Positions 43,544-54,873 of a DNA stretch of 64,000 nucleotides are shown here, in pieces (position 1 is the first letter of the stretch; each line of letters opens with the position of its first letter). A program made the position numbers and the translations under genes. Origin of the DNA: Hyaloperonospora brassicae (taxonomy: Eukaryota > Oomycota > Peronosporomycetes > Peronosporales > Peronosporaceae); NCBI GenBank assembly GCA_947650285.1, contig CANTFL010001372.1, forward strand, positions 496,001-560,000, given 5' to 3'. The notes under the pieces were generated by a model. It worked only from the letters and a program-made list of their open reading frames with translations, ran no database searches and was not told where the DNA came from.

Positions 43544-44521
43544 GTGCGCACGAAGCGCACTGCCAGACAAAACAAAGAGTCAGCAGAGAACTTCCTGCTG
43601 ACTCGAGAAGCGGTAGTCCGTTTCGTTCAGGACTCCATCGCAAATGCGGTGGATCGTCAGAAACGAAACGCAGACAAGAATGGAAGAGCGAATGTTCATT
43701 CATTTAAGGTTAATGACCTAGTACTACTGTCTACGGTAAATTTACCTGGACATGCAGTCACTAGTGTCGGCAGTAGTTTACTACTGCCGAAGTACGTTGG
43801 GCCCTTTCGTGTGTTGCACCGCAAGGGCATTGCATACACGATCGAATTGCCACGTAAGATGCGCACGCATCCTACGTTTTACGTGGGGAGGCTTAGGTCG
43901 TACTGTCAGTACGAGCCTTCTTCTTCCGATGAAGATAGCCCCCACGTTCAAAAACATCCATCAAGTTCTTGCGTTCGCGCTCCAGACGATCCGTCTGGTC
44001 GCGCAGATATGATACCTCGGAACTTAACCGAGATATCTCCCCGCGAGCTGTCGCCAGCTCGCCGAATAGGGAGCGGACATCCCGCTCGACCTGAAGCTGC
44101 GCCGTGGCATAATCGGCGCGATCCCTCGCCCGATCAGCCTCGTGACCCTTGCGGTTCTTCCGCACGGTATCAGTCAAAGCGTAGCGCCGATCGCGCTCGT
44201 GCTTCAAGTCATCGCGCAATTCATCGATTGCGCGATCCATCTCGTAAGGGTCGAGATGGTGGGCCGAGTCATCTGGAGGAGGTCTTTCCTCCTCCTCCAC
44301 ATCCTTTGGTGGATGCTCACGGTGGTCGAAGCATTCTAGTGGAGCGTATCTTGAATCACCGTGATGATTCAGGATCAAGGACGAGCTACCTCGTCCAGTG
44401 GCGGGGGTATCCACCCTCCTGGAACAGCTGGGAGCCCCGCTCTCAGCTGTTGATGGACGTTGAAGGTCTCGTCCGCCAGTATGACGAGACCCATCCGATG
44501 AGTCCTGTGGCCCATCGGTAA
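43544..44521 (+). pseudogene. Integrase tail and chromodomain of element B
   Basis: 325 codons: KRTARQNKESAENFLLTREA, the barrel domain (GPFRVLHRKGIAYTIELPRK), the Pro/Arg/Ser-rich linker, and an uninterrupted chromodomain (LVERILNHRDDSGSRTSYLV, QWRGYPPSWNSWEP) ending SPVAHR. This domain is intact, unlike in A, but it is cut off from the rest of pol by frame changes. Confidence 0.85.
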
Positions 44522-45501
44522 ATACGCGCTTTTGGCGCTTGTAGACGGATTGCAAGTTTGCAATCGCGTCACGCATCTCCTCCGAGATGTGTGCCCTTCC
44601 CCAGGGCGAACTTAGGGAATACACTTCCCTACGTGCACGCTGCGAGTTGTCAACACAACTCGCACAAGGCTCTCCCTATGTGAGGCAAGGAATGTCTACC
44701 TCACTCGACAAACAGCACAACCGGTACCTAGCACCGGTTGGTGTTCGCTTTTCGAACCTGAAGCGTGTCGCCTCAAGTTTCTTGAGCCACCCTTCTTGTC
44801 CAAAATTCTTTACGTTTTGGACGAACGCGTTCCACGCAGCCAAAAGCAAGGCTTTGTCACGCTTTTGGTTGCCGTTGTACTATTGATGTCAAACGAAGAT
44901 ATCGAGATAAAAGTCTTCTTCAGCGCAAAAGTTGCTCGCGCTGGGACTCAAGCCGTGAAGCTCAGTCGCATCGAATAAGGGTATTCGATGGTGTTGGCCT
45001 GTCTCGTGAGACAGGCTATTGATGAGCCGCTCGGGCAAACGCCACGGCTTCAGCTCATCACGCTTCACAGGGGTACCTTTGTTGGTACCACGGCTCCCAT
45101 ATTGACGACGGCTCACGCCATCGTCATCACGCTCGTTCGAAGAGGCCACAAGCCGCCGGTGTAAAGGAGTAATATTCCTCACCACCCTGATTATCGTCAT
45201 CACTGCCGAACAGACTGTGATGCAAATCACAAGTCCGTTTGTTCGGCAGCGGCCTTGGCGAATACTGAGGCGTCGCCGGTGAGCGAGACGCCTCTGGAGC
45301 ATTGCCCGAGTCAGACACATCTGACTCGCCAGAGTAGATGACCTCAACGTCGAGGTCATCATGCGCACGCGGTGAGGTGCCGCGTGCACTTGCAGCACCT
45401 GTTGCTGCAGGCGAAGAAGGAGCAGAAGACGACGAATCGTCTGCCGCAGAGGCTGGCACAGCACCGGGCTGTGTAGGTCTTGAGTCACCTCGCATGGACA
45501 T
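43893..45501 (-). pseudogene. Antisense accessory frame of element B, broken
   Basis: The counterpart of the intact element A frame. It starts at 45501 with the same MSMRGDSR. A frameshift near 45.15 kb (after LFGSDDDN) moves the reading to 45.1-44.9 kb, where IFV-stop-HQ-stop replaces the IFVRHRWY of A. The C-terminal 243 codons (44624-43893), including the whole coiled coil, remain open. Element B therefore could not make the full protein. Confidence 0.75.
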
Positions 45502-45619
45502 GTTAACTATGCGAGGTCAAGCGGAAAGTAAATGGAACGGACCCAACAAGTGCTCCCTGTCCCAAGGGTGACCAACGGGTGGCCGCCATTATTTTCTATA
45601 GTCACACGGTGACTATCAG

Positions 45620-45631
45620 TTAAGGGGGTGA
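45620..45631 (+). promoter_or_regulatory. Polypurine tract of element B
   Basis: TTAAGGGGGTGA directly before the 3' LTR. Confidence 0.78.
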
Positions 45632-46024
45632 TGTAACGGGGCAGCCCGTTACATGGAATTGTCACTTTAAGGAAAGTGACAATAAAGAATATGAAGTTGA
45701 ATATTCTTTAAACAATATTACCGAAGCGGTGATATTGAAGGGTCGACCAAAGAGTCTGTTCATTGGTTGATATCTTGATGATATCAACCCACCAATCGCC
45801 GCAAGACGCGCGCAATGAGTGGTGACGAGACGTCACCATACATTCAGTTTGATTAGTATAATTAAGTTAAGTCAAACAGAGAGACAGTAGTTAAAAGACT
45901 TAATTGTATTAATACAACAGTTTTACTTTTTCCTTATCCTACGCTTTCTCGTTCGCCACGTGTACGTCTGGCGGGGCACCCAAAACCCTTGCGTGAACTT
46001 AACGCAAGGGTGTGCCCCGTTACA
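45632..46024 (+). repeat. Element B 3' LTR
   Basis: 393 bp, TGTAACGGGGCAGCCC to CCCCGTTACA. It differs from the 5' LTR by scattered substitutions and small indels, several percent by eye. Confidence 0.92.
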
Positions 46025-47478
46025 GTGGACCTCAACAACATGTCCTTTCTCGTTGATCTTGTCAGAGATCCACGACATCATCCTGGCTCGCTATGTAAAT
46101 GAAGGAGGTCACGGCGATTTCCAGGTGGGAGCCGTTTGGCTCTTGTCTGAGAACTATCACACCAGGGGTGGGACACAATGCCAGAGCAGCCACGCCGAGT
46201 ACTGCCCGTTTGCCACCACGGCCCAGCCATACAGCACCCGGAGCTCCGGCGGATTCCGCAGCGCCACAGCACTCAACGCCTCGCATTTCGTAGCGATGCC
46301 CAACGAAGGCCTTCAAATAAAGGGCACAAGCGCGATCTCAGTAGTTCACGATCCGTGTGATGCTCCGCCGTTCCGGTAGACAAAGGGAGGCGGGAATTGT
46401 ACGTGGTGGATCCCGTACGCTTAATGTCCAAATCGGCGAGTGCGCAAGGCCGACTTCGGTCAATCAGCTCGGCACCAATTTGCTCCAGGTCCGTCCCGCA
46501 GCCAGAGATTGTCCGCCCACCAACACGATGGCAAAAACTGTTTCGTTTCGGCCGGAAACGTCCACGGTATGTCTGGCAATGGTGCACGCACAGAAATTGT
46601 CAATTGATCACTACCTATATATACCACTTCTCCTCCCATCGACGATGGGCTAAAGTTGCCATGTCTGTCCAGCAGTGTCATAAGTTCCGCTGACTGTGGC
46701 CGAAGCTATGCCTTTAACTCTGCCCGTAATATAGCCCAGGGTAGCTGGTGTCTGATTTGTCGGGTATGCATCAGAGGGACCGCGGCGTTATGACCGGCTC
46801 GCCCGCTTGGAGGGCAATCCGAAATGCCCAGTATTTCTCGGTCCAGTATGCCGGTCTACCCGCTATGTTGGTCACAAAAGTGCGTTGATCGTGAATCTGC
46901 TTAAATCAATCTTCTTTTTTGTTGGGTGCGCTTGCGACTTCGAGCCGTTCTGCGCACCACATCTTGCAGATCGTCTCTGCATATTTTCATCTTGTGCTTT
47001 ATGCACTGTCCTGGGAGCGGCATTCGCCCCCATGCACAACACGACATATTGATGTAAACATATGTCTGTAAGTATAAACATATTAGGTCTCGGGGTATGA
47101 CGCGGCGGATAAATGGTCAGGCAAAGCCAGCGGCCTTTCCCGTGCATGATCAGTCCAATCGAGTGCGTCACAGTCAGACATTTGGATCAGCCCATTCATT
47201 GATTGAAGTTCAGCCGGCTTTGTACGTCGAGATATACGGACGGAGCTAATCCATCGGTTGTCTCACAAATGCTCATATCGCGAGAGAATTGAGTGTTTAC
47301 ATAGGAGACATAGGAGCCGCAGCTCTGAAGTGTAGATCCGGCCATACTCTCGTCACATCACAAGACATTCGGTTTTGGACCAGTTTGAGGTGGGTACGGG
47401 GACCTTGCCAACCAGGGATAGAAGACGCATCTAATATTCCACACCGTGTGCCTGGTCCGCGGATCCGCAGCTGACCTC
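46025..47478. other. Unassigned sequence between element B and the effector gene
   Basis: GC-richer than the flanks, with many overlapping short frames on both strands (up to 139 codons, 45960-46379 plus, partly LTR; 46273-46587 minus; 46872-47171 minus). The texture suggests decayed coding repeat, possibly more of the LINE relic, but no motif is recognisable. Confidence 0.35.
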
Positions 47479-47497
47479 GTTCATTCTGCAATTTGCC
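47479..47497 (+). promoter_or_regulatory. Oomycete Inr/FPR core promoter of the effector gene
   Basis: GTTCATTCTGCAATTTGCC closely fits the oomycete initiator (GCTCATTYYNCAWTTT) plus flanking promoter region. It sits 67 bases before the ATG at 47565, the usual spacing for a short 5' leader, and supports that start. Confidence 0.7.
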
Positions 47498-47564
47498 GTG
47501 CACCCATCAAACACCCCACCGTCCACTCTGCAGTGAATCGTCTGCCCATCGAACGCGACCAGCA

Positions 47565-49823
47565 ATGCGTGTGCACAAGCCTATGCTCGCAACCTGCGTG
47601 CTTCTCTTGCAGAGAACGACAGAGTCAACAACCACGAGCGGTGTGCAGAAGACCGTTGCTGCTCAAAACGTGTCCGCTGTTCCACTTCGTTGGGAGAAGT
47701 TTGCGACCGTTAGACCATCACGCGTGAAGCCACAAGATGCAGTCGCGGAAGTGGCCAACGACGAAGATGGGGACCAGGAAGAGCGAATGTTCCCTACACG
47801 GTCCTCTATATTCGAAGGAACGCACGCTATGGAAGGAGTGGAAAGGTTTTCGCTACCACAAGCTCGCGTAAGCGAGATTCTTACGTCCCACGCGATCAAC
47901 GAGAAAATCGAAACTATCGTGACACCTATAACGCTGCGGCAGTGGCTCTACAACATCGGTACACCTGGTTATTCCTTTGGCGACGATCCCTCGGTGAAGA
48001 AATTGGTGCAATCCGGACGGGAAGGAGAGCTAGTGTTGTATATTCATCAGTTGCGAGGCGTCGCTGGTATAAAAGGCCACGCTGATATGATGCAAAAAGC
48101 CCTACTTGCAGAATACCCCCAGGCTATTCCCCTGGCGTTCAATTTGTGGGCAGAGTCAAAGGTGAGCATCGATGAAACTTACCACATGATGCCCATCTCA
48201 GCAGTAAGAAGCACTTTGGGTGCCGTCGGAGAAAAGCCGAGCTGGCCCGACAGTTTCCCCCTTCTTAAGCATTGGCTGCAGTTCGTGTACAAGCACCGAT
48301 CTGAAGATGCCGGCTTTAGTGATGGTCAAGTGATCGACGTGTTGCGAAGAAACCGACATGTTGCGGAGGTGGTGCATTTTCTGGACTGGCTCCGAAATGA
48401 ACCTGATATGAAGATGGAGGCTTTCGTTCTCCTACCGACGCTAGCTGTGAAGCTATCGAAGTCGGCAGAGTTGGAGCCGTTATTCGGTGCGTGGCTAAAG
48501 CTAAAGGTGAATCCTGTAGAAGCTTACCACAGGATGGGCATCTCAGGAGAGAAAAGGTTTGGGTATGTCTTATCTATGATCAAGGATTGGGTATATTATC
48601 TACGCAAGTACCGATCTGAAGTCGGCGGCTTTGGCGACGATCAAGTGGTCCAAGTGCTAACGGACGATCGAGATAGGGTCGATTGTCTGAAGATTTTCAT
48701 GTGGCTTCGATTCCTACCAGGCATGAAAGAAGACGCCGACCTTTTTCAAAGGAGTCTCATTTTGGGATCATCTGATCCAGCTGAAATGCTGCAGCTGGTG
48801 TTCGATGTGTGGCAGAAATCAAAGGTGAGTCCTGAGGAAGTGTACAAAGTGGTGCCGATCTCAACAGAAGATGGCACTTTCGGTACACTCCGGGAGGGCT
48901 CAGATCCACCCATCACCTATCGCTTGCATAAGTGCTGGGTAAGGTATTTAGGCAAGCACCAATCTGAAGTTGACGGCTTCGGCGATGATAAAGCTATCGG
49001 TATCTTGTTAAAAGATCGACCTGATGTTGGCGAGGTGGTGAATTTTCTGAATTGGCTTCGAGACGAACCTGGCATGAAAATGCACGCTGACCTTTTGCAA
49101 AGGGCCCTCATCGCGCGATTTTGGGAGTCCGCAAAAATATTGGAGCTGGTGTTTGGTGCGTGGCAGAAAACAAAAGTGAGTTTTGATGAAGCTTACCACA
49201 TGATGCCCATCTCAGCAGTAAGAAGCACTTCTGGTGCCGTCGGAGGGAAGCCGAGCTGGCGCGACAGCTTCCCCTTTCTCAAGCATTGGCTGCAGTTCAT
49301 GTACAAGCACCGATCTGAAGATGCCGGCTTTAGTGAAGGTCAAGTGATCGACGTGTTGCTAAGAAACCAAAATGTTGTGGAGGTGGTGGATTTTCTGATT
49401 TGGCTTCGAAATGAATCTGGAATGAAGGCCTGTGCTGACCTTCTGCTAAAGACACTATTTTTCAAGCTCTCGGAATCTACAAAGGAATTGAAGCTGGTGT
49501 TCGTTGCATGGCAGAGAAATAAAGTCAGTCTTGATGACGCTTACCACATGCTGCCCAACTCAGCAACGCAAAACCTTGGTGGCGACGCGGGTCTGCAGTC
49601 AAGCTCGTCTGGCGACTTCGGTGTGCTCAAGGCATGGCTGGATCACTTGTACAAGCTCCCAGGTGACAACCTTCGCGATGATCGAGTGGCTGAGCTGTTG
49701 GTCAGCAACCGACCTAAAGCCGAGTTGGAGAAATTGTGTGAGGTGCTTAATTATCAACCGAAGACAAGGAAACTGGCTGTCACACTAAAAAAAAAGGTAG
49801 CTTTGAGATGGCCGGTTTTGTAA
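47565..49823 (+). CDS. Secreted WY/LWY-repeat effector candidate (EER type)
   Basis: 752 codons. Start at 47565 because it follows the core promoter and begins a short hydrophobic leader (MRVHKPMLATCVLLL); an upstream in-frame extension would overlap the promoter. The secretion signal is weak (about nine hydrophobic residues). An acidic DQEER lies at residues 70-74; the usual RXLR is absent, with only RPSRV at 50-54. Six tandem units of about 100 residues follow (about 120-211, 222-325, 333-431, 449-548, 560-663, 683-752). Each has a W..Y helix pair, an L.WLR segment and a KV....YH.MPIS end, as in LWY-type effectors such as PSR2. Such proteins enter plant cells and bind host factors, PP2A for some. 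Host, target and expression are unknown. No introns are needed, although a splice-acceptor-like 'cttctcttgcag' lies in the leader. Confidence 0.82.
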   Translation: MRVHKPMLATCVLLLQRTTESTTTSGVQKTVAAQNVSAVPLRWEKFATVRPSRVKPQDAVAEVANDEDGDQEERMFPTRSSIFEGTHAMEGVERFSLPQARVSEILTSHAINEKIETIVTPITLRQWLYNIGTPGYSFGDDPSVKKLVQSGREGELVLYIHQLRGVAGIKGHADMMQKALLAEYPQAIPLAFNLWAESKVSIDETYHMMPISAVRSTLGAVGEKPSWPDSFPLLKHWLQFVYKHRSEDAGFSDGQVIDVLRRNRHVAEVVHFLDWLRNEPDMKMEAFVLLPTLAVKLSKSAELEPLFGAWLKLKVNPVEAYHRMGISGEKRFGYVLSMIKDWVYYLRKYRSEVGGFGDDQVVQVLTDDRDRVDCLKIFMWLRFLPGMKEDADLFQRSLILGSSDPAEMLQLVFDVWQKSKVSPEEVYKVVPISTEDGTFGTLREGSDPPITYRLHKCWVRYLGKHQSEVDGFGDDKAIGILLKDRPDVGEVVNFLNWLRDEPGMKMHADLLQRALIARFWESAKILELVFGAWQKTKVSFDEAYHMMPISAVRSTSGAVGGKPSWRDSFPFLKHWLQFMYKHRSEDAGFSEGQVIDVLLRNQNVVEVVDFLIWLRNESGMKACADLLLKTLFFKLSESTKELKLVFVAWQRNKVSLDDAYHMLPNSATQNLGGDAGLQSSSSGDFGVLKAWLDHLYKLPGDNLRDDRVAELLVSNRPKAELEKLCEVLNYQPKTRKLAVTLKKKVALRWPVL

Positions 49824-52800
49824 AAATTGCAGCTGATGATCGATCGATGTTTGGCTGGATGGGGCTAGTTTGGTCCGTCGAACTCGTTAATAATCTGAGG
49901 TATCATCGTCGCTATATGCAAGCTCGCTTGGAGGTATTTTACTCCGTGCTGGCTTTGTTCATTCCTATACGTCTTCCGCAGCAATCCGTTGACCATGGTA
50001 TCCGGGATGTTTGAGATTCGGGCTATCACAAGTAAATGCGCTCAAGTTGCGGAAGGCAGTCCAAACGGTAATCTCGAGCTGATGTATGAGATAAACGTAA
50101 TTGAATGCACCATGTTTTTTATCTGAAGGTAAATACAGCATTTCTAATTTGCTACCGCGATAAGGTACTTTGCATGCTAAAGAGCATATCTTTGAGCGCG
50201 AAGCCAAACAATTGATTGAGTGTACCGTTCGCATGTTTCTAGCTGTTCCCCGACGGCGATGGCAGCTTTACACTGATGTTCTCCGCTCCCTTTGCCTGGG
50301 GAGTAGTTTGCTCTGTGGAAGGCTGAATGGTTTTGATCTTGCTATCACGATACCTTGCCACCTTTCTGTTGCTGTTTTCTAGAAGAGGTATGTAACACCG
50401 TGCGATCCGGTTACTAGCAATCGCTTGTTTTACGAAAAGACTTGCTGTTGTCGATGAGAACAACAATGTAGTTCTTGCAAATGCGTAATAGGACGTTCTC
50501 GACCTCCGGGACGTCCTTCATGAATGGAGTGTACCTTACGTTACGCAGCTAGTCAAACGACTGTAGGCTACTCAAAAACGTGAAGTGCAACAGTTGTCTT
50601 GCAGCGAGTGGCGACCGAACCGGGTCAGCTGTTGGTACGTGCTCTTGGTACGATTTATTCATAGGTGCTCAATCGCATCATTACGTAAGTTCGTTTGACC
50701 GTCGATAGACAGTTTACCGGAAGCTCAGGTCGTTCGCAAGTACGTGTCAGTAATAAGAGCGGCATATATCAGGTCTTGCTTGTTTTCCGTTGTCTAATAT
50801 CGGGCAAACAGGTTCCAGAACAACATGGCATAAAACGGGTGCTGATTGTACGATCGACCAAAATGCTAGTACCGCGGTACCTTTCGAAGCGGTAGATCCG
50901 GTACGCTTCTTCCTGAACCGACAAACCAAGCATGAAAAGTCAAACATGGGCTGTACATTTGAACGTGCTGAGGCCTGTCGTATCCGGTCATGTATGAGCG
51001 CGGTTGAGGGAAAACGATTGCGTGCTATCCTTGTCCGAAGACTTAAGGATTAGGACTTGCAATGGGAACGACCGATTAATAGATACTGGACACAATCAGC
51101 GTTCCAGCTTGTTGCTAAGCTTAAATTCCGTCAGACAACACAAGTACTTCCTGGGCGTACATGTGCTGTTTGCACCAACTATTCTTCAGTGTCTTCAATT
51201 CGCAACTCTACACGTACGTGGCGATTGTCGAGAAGACAATCAGCGGACGTGATCTTTGTCGGTTTCCATCCGGCTTGTAAAATCTTGAGTCCGATGAGTG
51301 CTGATGTTTGGACGGCATAAATGAATATATCTCGAGCTACGTGTGCATAAGGAAAGATCCATCAGGCTTTCCTACGTGACTTCACTTAATTTACACAACA
51401 AGTCCGTTAAGTGCTCAATGGCAAAGATATCGCTGAATTCCGAAGACTGAGAGCACAGCACGGCAACGCAATGCTCCAACATATGCCTTGTGGCCTAGAT
51501 ACCACTATCTTAATAGCCTGAACAAGGAGTACTCTTTTTGGTCAGACAATCGTTCATATGGTGCTTGGACTCGCTTGCACGACATTGTCTACTTGTCGAA
51601 CGATGTACAAGTATGCCGTGTAGCAAAACTACCTACGTTCCATGGCGTCGATGGGACCAGGTCACAAAGCAGCACGCATGTTCTCCTCAGACCAGTGACG
51701 ATGACAGCTCTTGTGATCAACTGAATGTAGTTCGTCTGATGGTTGGAAGACAGCCTTGAGGTTTGACTAACAACGCTAGCTCAACAACCGAAAGTCGACA
51801 ATCTGCGTGGTTACTTCTGAACCATCTTCGCCCCGTCATAGAAGTCGAGAGCTGCAGCTGACAAGCTATCATCTTAGCGCTTCCGCACAACCAGTCATTC
51901 ACGCACTCGCGACTGCACCGACACCCATATCGCAACGTAGATTGTAGTATCAGGCGGCTTAGAAAATCTAATGTGGTTGATTTCGGGAGCCAAAGACTCA
52001 AGCTAGATAAAATAGCTTTCCAAAAATAGACGCGGACACTGGACAAGCACGACGATAATTTCCCCACTGTTAGCCGTGATGTTTTATCAGTATCATCCAT
52101 TCTACAACTTTTGATTCGGAGCCGACTAACACCCCAAATCGGGGCACCTTCAGCGTTGAATCTTTCATACGCTAGTTGGGTCATGTCATAATTGATCTTC
52201 AAAAGCATCAACTTGCCAATGTTGCGACACACTAACAACACGCACACCCATCACCCGCTACTTCCTCGTGTTCTCCATGACGCAGGCCACCGAGAAATGA
52301 TTTGGCGAAGATGGGTTGCACATGTGTCATACTAAAAACGAGAGACTGACTCTAAATCTACATTTTTCGACGCGAGGTGATGATTTGAAGAATGTCGGCG
52401 CATGACGTATGTGCCAAGGTTTATTTTTCACTTAAAAACACTCGAGCTTTAGCCTCCGTTGCACTGCGGCAGCCACGACCACCTGCTCCGCTTACCATGG
52501 ATATGGCGTGCAATGCCAGTAGCTCAATTCGTTCATAGCTACAGATCACAACTTCCTGTAATCGTCCATCAAGATTCGTATTATAAGGCGATAGCCAATT
52601 TGTAATCACTCTTCAGATCCAGTGCAAATTTGCGCATGACCCGCCACTCGATTGTACGAATGTGATCAACACGGTAATCTGTCCGCATCGATGTCACTAG
52701 CAGCATGATTTCGACACACTTTCAATCAGCACAGTCTAATTTCAATCGATGTAAGCGAAGAGAGCCGGACCCCAAATGGTCTGCCTTACGTGAGGGTGAA

Positions 52801-54407
52801 CTTAGCTCTGTATCGTTTCCGCGAATGTGATAGTTATTTGTAATACCTTTCTACCGCAGTGCGTTGCTAGCGACGGTGTAATTAAAGACTCTGCATAAGC
52901 GTCCTCAAATCTGCTTTCATGTGCGATCGATGTTCGCGTAGGTGCATGTAGTGTGCATGTGACAAAGTGGGCATTGCTTTCGAGCGCCACTAATGCAGCT
53001 GGACAAGTAAAGTACGACGAGATATGTGCTGACGGTCTCGCTGTTCTGCATATTATATTGACAGTAATGTGATGAATTGTCACGGGACGCAATAACGGTA
53101 ACCAAGAACGATGTTGCACTCAAGTAGAAATTGGAATCAATCGAGACTACGGCGTTTGGCGAATGCTGAAGTTTTTTTTACCAACCTTTCAAAATGGTAA
53201 GGCATACCATCTCGCGAACAAGTTTGAGCTGCTGCAGTATCAATGGTACACAATGAAGGCTTATCCTGACAGTGGTAGTGGGTAATGTATTCAAGAGTTC
53301 AATAAATCCTAGTGGCAACGAAAAAAGGTAGTACTCTCGCGCACCAGCAGAACGTTCTTGCAGAAAAGTGATCGGAACCATCTGTAGTACAAGGTCGACA
53401 TCATAGCGATGTGGTGGGCCATCAAATGAGTTCTTACTTGTGACAAAGGTTTCTGGTTGACAAAACTCCAGCTCTACTTTTTGAATACATGACGACGTAT
53501 ATTAACATGGTGTATACGCCTAGATCCCATCAAATATGCGATGACGAATAAACATAAGAGCTTCCATGTTGTTCCGTGGGTATACCAGTGGTTAGTGGTC
53601 TAAGCGTGGCAGGTGAAAGAGAGCACGTTGACAGCGGTAAATTTGTGAAAACGACGTGAGTACGATGCACTAAGGCGATATTATGGACGAATGGTCACAG
53701 CAGAGCTGCTTCGTTATTCATTGCGAGCGACAAACACGTAGTGCATGTCGATCGGTATTCAACGGCCAGATCATCCTATAACCCCGAGTTCATTAAATGT
53801 TACCGTGCTGCTTAAGTTTTCCTGAACCCTGTTTTTTTCAATGCATGTATATGCGCTCCAAGCCGCGGCAAGATATTGCGATATTATCAATGCTGACGTA
53901 CCAATAGTGTCTGGTTCGAAGCGTCAGGATACTAGTCAATGTTAAGTGCAGAATGTTCACACCCAAGCACCGGGAGCCTTGGTAGCATCAAGCTGTTGCT
54001 ATGATCGGAGCGACTTCGCTGTCCAGTTGGTAATATATCACGATGTGATTTGTAAAGACAGGATCGAAACGGTTGAGAGCGCGACTCATCAATCTCTAGC
54101 GCAAGGACACGCGCACAACGCCAGTGCATATCTGTGGAATGTTTGGGGATGCGTATGTATGTAGTGGATGAGACGTGCATGTGCGAGGGAGAATAAAAGC
54201 TCTAGTCCCTATGAGTTTTGAGCCTGTAGGCTTACCAGACATGTGAAGACCACAAGAGCTAGCAGCTCAAAATTTAAGTTCCTGAATTCAGCGGTAGTTA
54301 CAGGTCCTGCTGACGACTGACGACCTAGTGAAATTTTGCCAACACGACCGGAAGAAGCGCAGCTACTACACTCGCAGGATGCACCTGCCATCGAGGTGTT
54401 GGTAACA
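49824..54407. other. Gene-poor DNA downstream of the effector
   Basis: The longest frame is 51717-52247 (176 codons, minus), without domains I recognise. A short plus-strand stretch at about 51.13 kb reads KYFLGVHV, reminiscent of a Ty1/copia RT, but nothing around it supports this. No RNA gene or effector-like leader is seen. Confidence 0.5.
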
Positions 54408-54873
54408 TGTAACGGGGTTACACAACGTATGTGGTCTACACCAGGGACGGAGTCTTATGAAACATGATATTAGAACACCTAATCAATTGTTGGGGGCTGA
54501 CGTGTGTCAGCCACCGTATTACGTGCTCTTTTAGGAGATATTAATCAGATCAAGAATTGTCTAGATTAAGTACGTTCTTCTTAGGTGTTATTTTAATATA
54601 AGAAGAAATAAAAATCAGTTCTCATTTTGATATGCGAAAAACACGTGCCTTTCTAAGGCGTCTTGCTATCGTTGAGAGTCTAGCATACACCTTGGTAAGG
54701 CAGCTACTCGTAGAGCACTCTGTGTTGAGATTCTCTGAATCGTTTGGTCCCCTGGAATAGGGACCGTAAGCTCTCTGAGCCTGTTGGCTCTCTGAGTCGA
54801 GTTCTTTGAACTAAAGCTGCTCGTAGAGAGCTCAGTATATCTCTGACTTAATCAGCTGTGTAGCTCCACTACA
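54408..54873 (+). mobile_element. Solo LTR, D-type family, perfect target duplication
   Basis: 466 bp from TGTAAC-GGG-GTTACA to TGTAGC-TCC-ACTACA, resembling the complement of the element D LTRs. TAACA flanks both ends (54403-54407 and 54874-54878). In place of the D hairpin near the CAATTG block it has GGCTGAC-GTGT-GTCAGCC. Confidence 0.88.

Larger units (their letters stand above)
37448..46024 (+). mobile_element. Element B: inverted close relative of element A
   Basis: An 8.6-kb plus-strand Ty3/gypsy element with the same order and near-identical coding sequence as element A. It has LTRs at 37448-37836 and 45632-46024, a primer site, a polypurine tract and an opposite-strand frame. Its two LTRs differ from each other by several percent, more than its interior differs from A. 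The flanking pentamers (GTAGG left, GTGGA right) do not match. An insertion of about 600 bp disrupts the integrase. Confidence 0.93.

Noticed and set aside
17903..46024. Simple inversion between A and B as the explanation for their mismatched flanking pentamers
   Set aside because: Swapping the inner flanks after inversion (CTATC with CCTAC; GACAG with GTGGA) does not restore matching target duplications.
51131..51190. KYFLGVHV in a plus-strand frame, similar to the KYFLG motif of Ty1/copia RT
   Set aside because: No other RT, RNase H or integrase motif could be found nearby in any frame; the match is too short.
51717..52247. 176-codon minus-strand frame as a gene
   Set aside because: It reads as low-information sequence without motifs, and no start context or promoter motif is seen; it is kept only as a note on the region.
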